64,000 nt of DNA. It comes from Prionace glauca (Eukaryota > Chordata > Chondrichthyes > Carcharhiniformes > Carcharhinidae). The notes below the pieces were generated by a model. That model had not been told where the DNA came from. It saw nothing but the letters and a program-made list of their open reading frames with translations, and made no database searches. This document shows positions 34,669-45,019 of this stretch, piece after piece; position 1 is the first letter of the stretch, and every line of letters starts with the position of its first letter. Both the position numbers and the translations under genes were made by a program. The stretch lies in contig CM075760.1 of NCBI GenBank assembly GCA_037974335.1, forward strand, positions 60,766,515 through 60,830,514, read 5' to 3'.

Positions 34669-34795
34669 ATGTGGAGATGTCTGCATTGGACTGGGGTGGG
34701 CGCAGTAAGAATTCTCACATCAGGTGAACATCTCTGCTACCAAATAAACCTGTTGGACTTTAACCTGGTATTGTGAGACTTCTTACTGTCTGTCA
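34669..34795. repeat. Short palindromic Penelope-like terminal repeat
   Basis: ATGATGTGGAGATG ... CAGTAAGAATTCTCACA joined to AACCTGTTGGACTTTAACC ... GAGACTTCTTACTG in inverted orientation. Confidence 0.7.
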
Positions 34796-34796
34796 G

Positions 34797-34990
34797 ATAT
34801 ACAGGTTAGGTTGATTGCCCATGCTCAATTGCCACTTAGTGTCTCAGGATGTGTGGATTGGGGGGATTAGCGGGGTAATTCTGTCGTAAATCCGGGAGAG
34901 GGCCTGGGAAGAATGCTCTGTTGGAGAGTCAGCGCAGACTTGATGGGCCAAAAGGCCTCCTTCTGCACTGTAGGGATTCTGTGATTCAAG
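34797..34990 (+). repeat. tRNA-derived SINE, 5' truncated
   Basis: From ATACAGGTTAGGTTGATTGC to CTTCTGCACTGTAGGGATTC and GTGATTC. Confidence 0.75.
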
Positions 34991-34992
34991 TT

Positions 34993-37900
34993 ACATAAGA
35001 ACATAACAACATAAGAAATAGGAGCAGGAGTAGGCCATCTGGCCCTTCGAGCCTGCCCCACCATTCAATAAGATCATGGCTGATCTGTCGTGACTCAGCT
35101 CCACCTTCCCACCCTCTCCCCATAACCCTTAATCCCTTCTCTTATCAAAAACCCATCAACCCGTTTCTTAAAAATATTTAGCGAGGCAGCCTCCACCACT
35201 TCAACGGGCAGAGAATTCCAGAGATTCACCACCCTTTGAGTGAAGAAGTTCCTCCTCAACTCTGTTCTAAACCGCCCCCCCTTTATCTTGAGGCTGTGCC
35301 CCCTCGTCCTACTGTCTTTTCTGAGCGGGAACAGTCTCTCCACCTCTATCCTATCCATCCCATTCATCATCTTATACGTCTCAATGAGATCTCCCCTCAT
35401 TCTTCTAAACTCTAACGAGTACAAGCCTAGTTTATTCAGCCTCTCCTCATAGCTCAATCCCCTCAACTCCGGTATCAGCCGAGTAAACCTCCTCTGCACT
35501 CCCTCCAGGGCCAAAACATCCTTGCGCAGGTGCGGCGCCCAAAACTGCACACAGTACTCCAGCTGCGGCCTCACCAATGCCCTATACAGCTGCAGCAAGA
35601 CCTCCCTACTTTTATATTCAATCCCCTTCGCTATGAAGGCCAGCATCCCATTCGCCTTCCTGACCACCTGCTGCACCTGCAAGCTGGGTTTTTGCGACTC
35701 ATGCACAAGGACCCCGAGGTCCCTCTGCACCGTCGCCTGCTGCAGTTTTTCGCCCCGTAAGTAATAGTCCTTCCTACCATTCCTCCTACCAAAGTGGACC
35801 ACCTCACACTTGCCAACATTAAATTCCATTTGCCATTTCCTGGCCCATTCGCCCAGCCTATCTAGATCCTTCTGCAGACTCTCCACACCCTCCGCACAAT
35901 TTGCCTTTCCCCCAATCTTGGTGTCATCAGCAAATTTCGACACCCTGCACTCGGTTCCCTCCTCCAGATCATCTATATAAATGGTAAATAGCTGAGGCCC
36001 CAGCACCGACCCCTGGGGCACCCCACTAGTCACCAACCGCCAATCCGAATAGCATCCATTGACCCCCACTCTCTGCCTCCTATTTGACAACCAATCCTCT
36101 ATCCACGCTAACACCCTACCCCCAACTCCATGTCCCCTGACCTTCTGCAATAACCTCTTGTGAGGTACCTTGTCAAACGCCTTCTGAAAATCCAGAAAGA
36201 CCACATCCACCGGCTCTCCTCCATCCACTGCCCTAGACACATCCTCATAGAACTCCAGTAAATTTGTCAGACACGACTTCCCTTTAATGAAACCGTGTTG
36301 CGTCCGCCCTATCAAGCAATTCCCCTCAAGATGCCTCGCTATTTCCTCCTTAATGACGGTTTCTAACATTTTACCTACCACAGACGTTAAACTAACCGGC
36401 CTATAATTCCCCGCCATTTGCCTGGCACCCTTCTTAAACAACGGCGTAACATTAGCCGTTTTCCAATCTTCCGGCACTTCCCCGGAATCCAGCGACGTCT
36501 GGAAAATAACCACCAAGGCATCCACTATCACCTCCGCCATTTCTTTCAGAACCCTCGGATGCATTCCATCCGGTCCTGGGGACTTGTCCACAATCAGCCC
36601 CTCCAGTCTGTTGAGCACCACCTCTCTAGTAACAGTAATGTCATTAAGACCCTCCATTCCTACCACCTTTCCATCGCTAACACCCGGCAAATTATTCACG
36701 TCCTCCTCCATGAAGACAGAAACAAAGAAGTTATTCAAGACCTTAGCCATATCCCTATCCCCTACCACTAGCTCCCCTTTCTCATCCTCTAAAGGACCAA
36801 CGTTTACCCTAGCCAGCCTCTTCCTTTTTATATATTTATAAAAACTCTTGCTATCCTTTTTTATATTAAGTGCTAGCCCAGCCTCATAGCTTCTCCTACC
36901 CTCCTTTATCAATTTCTTTGTCAATCTTTGTTGACATTTAAACCTTTCCCAATCCTCTTCTCGCCCACTGCTCTTAGCTACTCTAAACTCCTCCGCTTTT
37001 AATTTAACACTTTCCTTCACCTCCTTCCTTATCCACGGCTTATTACCTCTCCTCCTACTGTCCTTTTTAACCATCGGAATAAATTTCTGCTGAGCACCAA
37101 GAAAGATCTCCTTAAAGATCCTCCACTGCTCCTCAGCAGACCTACCTTCCAACGCGTTCCCCCAGTCCACATTCGCCAATTCTTCTCTCATCCTACCATA
37201 CTCCCCTCTATTCAAACAAAGGACGCGTGTCTGGGAACCCACTTTCTCCTCCTCCATCTGCACCAGAAACTCCACCATACAATGATCACTCTCTCCAAGA
37301 GGATCCTTCACCGCAAGGTCCCTAATTCTACCCACCTCATTACATAGCACCAGATCCAAGATAGCTCGCTCCCTCGTCGGCTCCAACACACACTGTTCAA
37401 GGAAATTATCCCGGCAGCATTCCAAGAACTCCTCCTCGAGCCCACCTCGTCCAACATGGGTCGACCAATCAATATGCAGATTGAAATCTCCCATAACTAC
37501 TGCCGTCCCATTCCTGCACGCTGCACTTATTTGCGCGTTAACAGCCCGCCCCACCTCCAGATCATTATTCGGGGGCCTATAGACGACACCCACTAGCGTC
37601 TTCCTCCCTTTTCTGTTCCTAATCTCCACCCACAACGATTCCACTTTCTGCTCCTTGGCTCCGATATCATCCCTTGCTACCACCTTGATACTATCCTTAA
37701 TCAGCAGAGCTACGCCACCCCCTCTTTCCTCCTGCCTATCCTTCCTAAACACTTGATAACCCTGTACATTCATCTCCCAGTCCCTGTCACCTTGCAGCCA
37801 TGTCTCTGTAATGGCCACCAGATCGTATCCATTTGTGTCGATCTGTGCCATCAGCTCATCCACTTTATTCTGAATGCTTCGTGCATTCAGATAAAGCGCT

Positions 37901-38040
37901 TTCATCCCAGCCTTCACCTGGACCCTACTTGCCGTAACGCCACCAATTGGGACATCCTTTGCCTCTTCCCTTACCTGTACCCTATCCTTAACTTTAGACC
38001 TCATAGCGTCACCTACCCTCGCACCCTCCCCCCCCCTAAT
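34993..38040 (-). mobile_element. Long CR1 LINE with open endonuclease/reverse transcriptase frame
   Basis: The reverse complement ends with CCTACTCCTGCTCCTATTTC and short TTATG units, the CR1 type of 3' end. It encloses the 969-codon frame described separately. The 5' end lies near 38040 against another CR1 fragment. I see no first open frame. Confidence 0.85.
35095..38004 (-). CDS. CR1 LINE ORF2: APE-type endonuclease plus reverse transcriptase
   Basis: The 969-residue frame is uninterrupted. The N-terminal endonuclease has its usual boxes: LNARSIQNKVDEL (about residue 39), AITETWL, GVVYRPP, MGDFNLHIDW and GESDHCMVEF. The central reverse transcriptase has [51 protein letters not shown] and the catalytic SKFADDTK (around residue 700). 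The C-terminus carries LRPQLEYCV-type and NFFTQRVVNLWNSLPVEV blocks shared with the truncated copies. The protein nicks target DNA and copies its own RNA there. The length is normal for CR1 ORF2. I cannot tell whether the first residues are complete. An open frame of this size suggests recent activity. Confidence 0.88.
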   Translation of the reverse strand: MRSKVKDRVQVREEAKDVPIGGVTASRVQVKAGMKALYLNARSIQNKVDELMAQIDTNGYDLVAITETWLQGDRDWEMNVQGYQVFRKDRQEERGGGVALLIKDSIKVVARDDIGAKEQKVESLWVEIRNRKGRKTLVGVVYRPPNNDLEVGRAVNAQISAACRNGTAVVMGDFNLHIDWSTHVGRGGLEEEFLECCRDNFLEQCVLEPTRERAILDLVLCNEVGRIRDLAVKDPLGESDHCMVEFLVQMEEEKVGSQTRVLCLNRGEYGRMREELANVDWGNALEGRSAEEQWRIFKEIFLGAQQKFIPMVKKDSRRRGNKPWIRKEVKESVKLKAEEFRVAKSSGREEDWERFKCQQRLTKKLIKEGRRSYEAGLALNIKKDSKSFYKYIKRKRLARVNVGPLEDEKGELVVGDRDMAKVLNNFFVSVFMEEDVNNLPGVSDGKVVGMEGLNDITVTREVVLNRLEGLIVDKSPGPDGMHPRVLKEMAEVIVDALVVIFQTSLDSGEVPEDWKTANVTPLFKKGARQMAGNYRPVSLTSVVGKMLETVIKEEIARHLEGNCLIGRTQHGFIKGKSCLTNLLEFYEDVSRAVDGGEPVDVVFLDFQKAFDKVPHKRLLQKVRGHGVGGRVLAWIEDWLSNRRQRVGVNGCYSDWRLVTSGVPQGSVLGPQLFTIYIDDLEEGTECRVSKFADDTKIGGKANCAEGVESLQKDLDRLGEWARKWQMEFNVGKCEVVHFGRRNGRKDYYLRGEKLQQATVQRDLGVLVHESQKPSLQVQQVVRKANGMLAFIAKGIEYKSREVLLQLYRALVRPQLEYCVQFWAPHLRKDVLALEGVQRRFTRLIPELRGLSYEERLNKLGLYSLEFRRMRGDLIETYKMMNGMDRIEVERLFPLRKDSRTRGHSLKIKGGRFRTELRRNFFTQRVVNLWNSLPVEVVEAASLNIFKKRVDGFLIREGIKGYGERVGRWS

Positions 38041-38482
38041 TAGTTTAAAGCCTTGCCTTCTCTTATCAAAAACCCATCAACCCGTTTCTTAAAAATATTT
38101 AGCGAGGCAGCCTCCACCACTTCAACGGGCATAGAATTCCAGAGATTCACCACCCTTTGAGTGAAGAAGTTCCTCCTCAACTCTGTTCTAAACCGCCTCC
38201 CCTTTATCTTGAGGCTGTGCCCCCTAGTCCTACTGTCTTTTTTGAGCGGGAAGAGTCTCTCCACCTCTATCCTATCCATCCCATTCATCATCTTAGACGT
38301 CTCAATGAGATCTCCCCTCATTCTTCTAAACTCTAACGAGTACAAGCCTAGTTTATTCAGCTTCTCCTCATAGCTCAATCCCCTCAACTCCGGTATCAGC
38401 CGAGTAAACCTCCTCTGCACTCCCTCCAGGGCCAAAATATCCTTGCGCAGGTGCGGCGCCCAAAACTGCACACAGTACATTC
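38041..38482 (-). mobile_element. CR1 LINE fragment, same subfamily
   Basis: It encodes the last 140 or so residues of ORF2 ([21 protein letters not shown] to KKRVDGFLIREG) in one open frame and lacks the 3' tail. Its left end adjoins the 5' end of the long copy, and its right end joins a Penelope-like scrap. Confidence 0.8.
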
Positions 38483-38545
38483 GTTGTTGTAGTGTCTGCA
38501 ATGCCTCTCCACTGGTGTTGAGAGACTTCTTACTACCTTTAAAAT
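38483..38545 (-). repeat. Penelope-like scrap
   Basis: The - strand reads QTLQQRM, the same nuclease segment as QTLRQWMNEH at 4.3 kb, followed on the right by a terminal-repeat end (TGGTGTTGAGAGACTTCTTAC). Confidence 0.55.
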
Positions 38546-39896
38546 ATATATTGAGAATAGAATTCCCCCAATAAACTTCAGAATGTTTCCTTAATGCTGG
38601 AACGTTTGTGTTGCTATGAGTAACCCAGGATTTGCAGCTGCTAATTTACAGAGAAGGGTTTCATTCCTGCAACCCCATCTGGAAAAGTGCACCCGTTTCC
38701 CTATCGAGATGCTGAAAGAGCCCAGCTCGAGTTGTTTTCTTTCAATATCAGCCAGCTCACTACTGAGAGATCTCACAGACTCATAGAGACATAATGGCTG
38801 ACGTACCAGGAAACTTGTGTTGATCCCAGGTTAATGAGACCTCTTGTGTATTGCTGACAGTCACATTGCTGTTGCATCTTCCCGCGATGTTGTGCACCCC
38901 GCAGCAAACAGGATTCAACTATATTTAAATGCTGTCTTTGTACAACAGTCAGACTGCTTTCCATCACTGTGAGTCCCAGCGATAGCACAGCGTCAATCAG
39001 CTACATACCCAAGATCGTCAAAATGATGAATTTACTCGGTACCTGAAACTCTCCAAAGAAACGGATATACCTTTACCAAATACCGAGTTTTTCCTCAATA
39101 TAAACAGGGGCTTTGTATCTGGATGTTGCCGGTACCGGTATAAATTGTACGTGCTTATTGTTACATTATAAGTACAAATAAAGTCACTGTTTCTCCTTCC
39201 GCCTCTAATTCTGAGGATAGCGACTGAGTGATAGAATCGCCATGACTCAGATCTGAAAAATAAATGTCCGAACGGAAATAGATCAGACAGACTGAATATT
39301 TAGTTCAGTTTTAAACCATGTTTATATAATGAAAGTCAATGTGAAATGTGTTTGATTCACAGTTTCCCGTTGGGAATAGTCCCCAAACAACCCAAATGCC
39401 GCATTGTCACTCTGCATAAGGGGGAGTTAGATATTTGAAGACAAAATTTCCAAACTTCATCCTGTATATTTTGCTGCCTGCCGTGTCTCGGGAGGTTCTC
39501 ACTGCATTTCCCGGTGTCCGGGGTGGTTCTGTGGGGTTAGTAGGTGGTGAGCTGGCTGCCAGTGAATGGATTCACCCTGAGCTGGGTTCAGTCAATGTTC
39601 TGATCAGACGAAATAGTTTCCTAGGTAGACACGTGGGACGAGATTTGTAACCGGAAACATGGGGTTACTGATGGGGTTTATTTATTCCGGCTTCAGTTCT
39701 CTCTGTCAGATTCCAGTAGAATCGATATCCATGAGCGAGTCTCAGCTTCTTTCATCAAGTCGACAGAGGGACGCCTCAGTTGTAATTGGAGCGCGTTTGT
39801 GAATCCTTATGAATTCTTGTGATTAGATCCATCTTCTAATTCTACACTGAACTCCCTACACAATTTCTTCAGCAGAAGTTTGATGTGATCTGTAAA
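38546..39896. other. Upstream region of V1, nothing recognised
   Basis: No supported gene or repeat. Open frames here are short and lack domains. It marks the change from the repeat block to the V cluster. Confidence 0.4.
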
Positions 39897-40229
39897 ATGC
39901 TCCGAATTTACAGATTCTCTTTGCTGTTTTTCACTCTGACCTGCACTGGGGTGACTGGAGCAGATGAGGTGACGCAGCTCCCTCGGCGGATGGTTGTGAA
40001 TGAAGGGGGAACCGTATCCATGAACTGTACCACGGCCACTGCTTTTAGCATCTTGTATTGGTACAGACAGTCCCCGAATCAGCCACCGCTGTATCTGGTG
40101 ATGGCCACAAGAGAATCCGATGAAAGCCAAAGGATCACTGCCTCAATCGGCGGAGGCAACAAATTCAGCGCCCTGACTGTGAGAGACGCCGGAGTTACAG
40201 ACACCGCCACCTATCTCTGTGCCGTGAGG
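39897..40229 (+). CDS. T-cell receptor V segment V1, leader and V in one exon
   Basis: ATG at 39897 begins a hydrophobic leader (MLRIYRFSLLFFTLTCTG) that reads without a break into a V domain starting ADEVTQLPRR. Key residues are present: first Cys in VSMNC, Trp in LYWYRQSP, and the DTATYLC motif with the second Cys, then CAVR. The normal V gene has an intron inside the leader; here there is none, and the frame is open from ATG to the RSS. The V domain looks intact and is probably alpha/delta-type; TRAV and TRDV cannot be told apart without a C region. After RAG joining it would form the membrane-distal domain of a receptor chain. Confidence 0.85.
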
Positions 40230-40268
40230 CACAATGTGACAAACATAGGGAGGTCCCATACAAAAACC
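40230..40268 (+). promoter_or_regulatory. 23-RSS of V1
   Basis: Heptamer CACAATG (40230-40236), 23-bp spacer, nonamer ACAAAAACC (40260-40268). The heptamer differs from consensus at one base. Confidence 0.9.
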
Positions 40269-41858
40269 TGCACCGACTGCGAGAGACATCCTGGAGTATC
40301 GGTAGAGTGGTGGAATTATAAAATAAACCCATTAACAAACGAAATGAACGCAACGCAAAATAAAATATAGAATCTACTGATTAACATTCCGTCAGAAATG
40401 AAGGTAGATGAAAACAAAGATGGAGAAGGGAGAAGGGACACGGAAGCCGGAATGAGTGAGCAGCAATTGGAATTAGAAAAGTTGAATCTTCATAGAGAAG
40501 TGGACAGAAAATGAGGAAATTATTGAAAAAAAGTGGAAGACATTGAAAAAGAAAGCACTTAGCGTGATAGATTAAAGGCCAGATAAATAAAGAGAAACTT
40601 TAACAAAGTAGATTGTGATTTTTGTTTAACATTACTAATATTTACTTGTTATTTAAATGGTTCAATTTTCTGAAACGTGTCACCGAAAGAGCAACCATTG
40701 GAAATCGCTCTATTGGTAAATTTGGGCTTTGCTCATGATCCCGCCTAAGGCATTTTCAAATAAACGTCATTGCAGTGTTAATGTAATCCTTCTTGTAACA
40801 CCGATAAATAAACATTAAAACAAAAAGAACATGGAGAACAAGCTACAGATGGTATTAAACAGATACAGACTCCGAGGTTTATTTACAAGAAGCAGGTTTC
40901 AGAACACAAGGCGGTACATGTAAGCCTGCACACATCATTGTCGACAACACAGTTCAAACACACATGGTTCCGTTCAGTGACTCTTCAAACCTTTAGCGTT
41001 AACCTCAGTGATAGTGTTTAAGAGAGACTGGGAACGATGGTGAAGGAATGAGAGAGCATTATACTCAGCGGATAATTGAGCAAATGGGGGTATTTTCTGT
41101 GGAGCAGCAATTCTGTTCAGAAGTGATTGTCAGACTTGTATCCAATCAAGGCAGGTTTGGAAAAGGTTGAAAAGGAGCAGAGACAATCGGCTCGCCCCTC
41201 AATGCGAGACTGGATGGCGGCATTTCCCCTGATCTTTATGCAGTGGAGGGAGCGATTAACAGACTGCGGTTTGAGCAGTCGACTGTGAGAGGATGCGATG
41301 GTTCATGCCAAACTGTAATGTGGATAATCTATAAGTAATTTTCAGAGACAGGTGGATAAATATTTGACCAGCAAATGGAAATTTTAAGAATATATGATAC
41401 ATTCAATGAAAGTGCCGATAAAGTATAAGTGGATAACCCATCAACCGAGATAGTACGTGAGCAATGGGCCGAGAGGTCTGTTAGTTCTATAACAGTTTAC
41501 AATTTCAAGATTATGCACGGCTCTTTTCAATTAGAAAGACGCCACAGCACAATTCTTGCAACACAATTTACTTTGTTGCTGCAGTGAGGAAGGAGATGCT
41601 CGGAAGCAGTGACGGTTCAAGTGGTTTCTGGGTTGAGAAACAGCCAATTGCTGAGTGGCACCGTGAGAAACGTCAGATACCGATATCCCATAATTATCCA
41701 ATCGGTGACAGTGTGGCCCTTGGGTCACACATTGAATGGGGGAATGTGAAGCTCTCGCCCCTCCTCTCCCTCCCGAACATTCAGAGTCTGGGCCTCGGCA
41801 GCAAGTCCCAGTTTAGAGAGTAGATCCTGATTGATGTTCTTGTGTATCTTCATCAATC
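40269..41858. other. Spacer between V1 and V2, nothing recognised
   Basis: Mostly AT-rich, no supported gene. A + frame at 41584-41823 has no recognisable domain. Confidence 0.4.
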
Positions 41859-42286
41859 ATGAAGAGAAATCCCCTCAAAGAGTTATTTCCAGTTGGAGCT
41901 CTGATGCTGCTGATATTGTGTGAGTTTATTGATTTACTCAGACGGATTATTTTAACAATCTCTTCGTAACGTATAGTTTATGAGTGATTTTCTTCTGTTC
42001 ACAGCCGTTCAGTGTGAGGATCAGAGCTCCCATCCTGAGCAGGTCGTGTCTCGGGAAGGGGAGAGGGTTGAACTCAAGTGTCGGCTCTCTGTTGCTACAG
42101 GCGATACAGTAGCCTGGTACAGACAAACACTGAGAGGACCTCCCGCATTTATCGCCTCCATTTACCAGGGGAATTCGACCAAAGGAAGTTACACACTGTC
42201 GTTTGACCGAGTAAAGAATTCCTACACCATTTCTATAGATGAGACGACGGTTCTGTTCTCCGGAATGTATCTCTGTGCGAAGCAGA
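41859..42286 (+). CDS. Divergent V segment V2 (leader exon 41859-41919, V exon 42005-42286)
   Basis: The leader MKRNPLKELFPVGALMLLIL ends at a good donor (TTGT|GTGAGT); the V exon follows TTCTGTTCACAG and reads SVQCEDQSSHPEQVVSREGERVELKC. It has the first Cys, VAWYRQT, and YLC at the second Cys, then CAKQ. The strand before the second Cys (TTVLFSGMYLC) lacks the usual Asp of the DxAxYxC motif, and only 64 residues lie between the two Cys. The body (GPPAFIASIYQGNSTKG) is unlike the other V segments in this cluster. The frame is open. It may be a distinct V subgroup; I cannot assign it to alpha, delta, gamma or an IgNAR-like type. Confidence 0.75.
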
Positions 42287-42325
42287 CACAGTGAGACAAA
42301 GAGCGGATCCCCCTGTACAATATCC
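42287..42325 (+). promoter_or_regulatory. 23-RSS of V2
   Basis: Heptamer CACAGTG (42287-42293), 23-bp spacer, weak nonamer ACAATATCC (42317-42325). Confidence 0.85.
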
Positions 42326-42741
42326 TGTTCACCGCTGTGTCTCCGCTGCACTTTTAAGTTTTCTGCAAATCAGAAATGCCGTTGATGTTCTTGAATGTTA
42401 CTTTCCCACATTTAATGTTCTATCTAGATAGCGTTCTAACATCCTAAAGTTGTCATTAAAGATGCAGATTATAGAAGCATATTAAGTTTTTAAAAAAAAA
42501 TGTTTCGTTGTTCCAAAAGCAAATTAAAGAGGCAGGCAGAAAAATCTGTCTGTCAATTATCTAAATAAATATTGTAGAAAAAGATAGGTGAATAGACAGA
42601 TTGATAAGAGGTAGAGATGTTCAGCGTCAGATGCAGACAGATAGGTGGATAGACTTAACTTTCTTTTGCCAGTATGCGTAAGAACTTTATGTAATAATGC
42701 CTGTTTGTATCTTTATATTAATTTTGTTCTTGTTTTCACAG

Positions 42742-43000
42742 CTGTATCTTGTCACTCCGAAGACATTTCAGATATCGATATATCGGGTAAATCAAGGACA
42801 GACCGTCTCTCTTCATCACAATATTACTGTTACTGGGAATGAGTTTGTATTTTGGTACCGACAATTCACTGATCAATCTCCAGAGTATCTCGTTTCCATA
42901 TTCAGAGATGAAACAGCTGAGGTTTAAAGTACCTGTGGACAGTGAGAAAGAGTCCACCAGTCTCACTGTGTGATGCTGCGGTGGATACAGTGCAGTGAGA
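42742..43000 (+). pseudogene. V segment relic V3
   Basis: After an acceptor (GTTTTCACAG) the frame reads QTVSLHHNITVTGNEFVFWYRQFTDQSPEYLVS. The first Cys is replaced (VSLHH), a TAA follows DETAEV at about 42927, and the segment around the second Cys is scrambled. No leader exon was found. The RSS at the end is still good. Confidence 0.8.
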
Positions 43001-43039
43001 CACAGTGAAACAGACAGATGCAAAGCCTGTACAATAACT
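43001..43039 (+). promoter_or_regulatory. 23-RSS of V3 relic
   Basis: Heptamer CACAGTG (43001-43007), 23-bp spacer, nonamer ACAATAACT (43031-43039). Confidence 0.85.
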
Positions 43040-43424
43040 CACTCGACATGGGGACTGTGGAGCCAAACATCCCATGGCCTTTAGAAGAGAGTGTGTTTCA
43101 AGCCATATCGATAGAAAATGTTCTTCCTGTGAGTTATATGATGGAATTAAAACAATATAGTTTATTGCTTCTAACAATAGAACTTGCAGAAAAACCCACA
43201 CTGAAATATACAAATTACTCCTTGACTCATCAGAAAACTGAAACAAATGATCTTGTATCAATATCAAGCAACAAATGGAGAAAACTAAAAACAATAACAA
43301 AGGTATCAGATATAGAAGTAGTAACATTGATGTAATAAAACCCATAATAAACTGCTGCAATATAAACCCAGCGAGATCATGTAACAATATTCGAGAACAA
43401 CATAGAGGATCATTGCTTCACTGA

Positions 43425-43620
43425 TGACGTCCGCTTTCGTTAAACCTTGTAGAACCGTCAGTTCCCCCTGTAACAGGTGACAGCTGGAGTTACAGGAAAT
43501 ATCTGTGCGTCTTCACACCACAAACCGCAGTGTATTTAGAGCAAGAGTTTGTAAGTGAATTACAGAAGACCTGGCACTGAAGGTCTTCTGTACAAGAAGT
43601 TTTGGGTTCAAACCGCTTTG
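43425..43620 (-). repeat. Inverted copy of a block at 51.64-52.11 kb
   Basis: Its reverse complement matches 51640-51735 and 52029-52110 (TTTCCTGTAACTCCAGCTGTCACC, ACGGTTCTACAAG). This copy lacks the SINE found in the other one. Confidence 0.75.
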
Positions 43621-44958
43621 CAGCCTTTTGGCTACTGAGGTGTGTTCTTCACCTCGCCACCAAATGTTGAACATCAGGGTCTGAATTCTTCCAGTATGCT
43701 TACTGACAGGTGGTGAGAACAGGAGAGTTTCCTGCTCACACATACTGCAGGAGGTAATGAAAGCCACTGCAGTAATTTGTCAGGCAGAATCATGGAGCAA
43801 TCTAATGGAAATCTGTGGTTACCTACCGCCACGTCAAGGCATGATGCCTGGGGGAATGAAGGGGGGGGGGGGGAGGTGGGGGGCGGACAGGAGATTTAGA
43901 GAGTGAACTCTATAGAGCATTGTATTCTAATATCACTGGGTAGTCTGAGTAAGACGCTTAGGACAATATGGATCCTCAATATGGCTTCTCAATGTAGCAG
44001 AAAGAGAAAGAGAGAGAATGGGTGAAAAGAGAGAGAGAAAAAGGTGTCCATTATTTGGTTCAAATTTGTGACAAGTTCAATGTAACCGGCACATACTTAA
44101 ATTCCCCATTCCCTTTACTCCAGGGTCAGAGTGACGAGAATTTCTGATTGAGAATTAAACATTCCCACTGCCTCCTGCGGTGATGAAGTTTGTAACCACA
44201 ACAACTATAATGAAAATGAAATTCCTTAGCTTCGCAAGTCCCATTTGACCTCTGGACTCTGTGAAAGGCGCTACATCAGTAAAAGTTCGATCTCGTTTTT
44301 CGAGGGATACCTGTTTGTACAGGTTGCGTTCATTGTCTTTCTGTTTCCAGGGGAACCGATCATTTTCATTTTTAATTTCATTTCCGTTATTTCAGTTTGG
44401 TTTTTTTTCCAGAATAGGTTAATGAATGGTCACCACGCACTGGGACCTCCCGGATTCTTTCTTCAGTCCCTTCAGAGATTCTTTCCCCTCCAGGAGAAAC
44501 CGGCAGTCTATCCGGAACAACACTCCGGGAACTTACCGAGGAGACAGTGCAGTGTTTAGAAATGCTGCACCGTCAGAGCTGTCAGCCTCTCGATGACCTG
44601 TTAAATCTGGGGTACCGTCTTCCCTCTCAGGTGGAGGTGCCACATGGTCACTGTTTCCAAAAACAGCATGAGAAACATCCTGTTCGGAATGTGTTCACCA
44701 ATCACAATGACTGACACAGCCAGAGCACTACAATATTACTGAATGAAATAATATCATTGTGAGTCCAAAAATAGCTGCTGTGTTTATTACATAAAACACT
44801 TCGGGACATTAAAACTTACAAAAATATTCTCAAGCTCATTCTTTTAAGTGTCTCGATGTTTTAATTTTGCAATATATTTGTTATTCATAAAAATATTCTC
44901 AGTAAAGATTGAGAAGTCGCTACGATTTCAGGTTTCATTTCAGACTCACTCTGATCCG
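43621..44958. other. Intergenic, no gene recognised
   Basis: Contains a run of 13 G at 43861-43873 followed by a purine-rich tract. The + frame at 44245-44559 is low-complexity and not called a gene. Confidence 0.4.
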
Positions 44959-44980
44959 TTACGTTGCGTGAGGCTCTGAG

Positions 44981-45019
44981 AGTTTTTGTACAGGTTCAGC
45001 CCAGCTCTGAGTCTCTGTG
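44981..45019 (-). promoter_or_regulatory. 23-RSS of V4
   Basis: On the - strand: heptamer CACAGAG (45013-45019), 23-bp spacer, nonamer ACAAAAACT (44981-44989). The heptamer departs from consensus at its sixth base. The whole RSS is identical to that of V7. Confidence 0.9.

Noticed and set aside
43018-43335. Open frame after the V3 relic
   Set aside because: AT-rich, no domain, and starts inside the V3 RSS.
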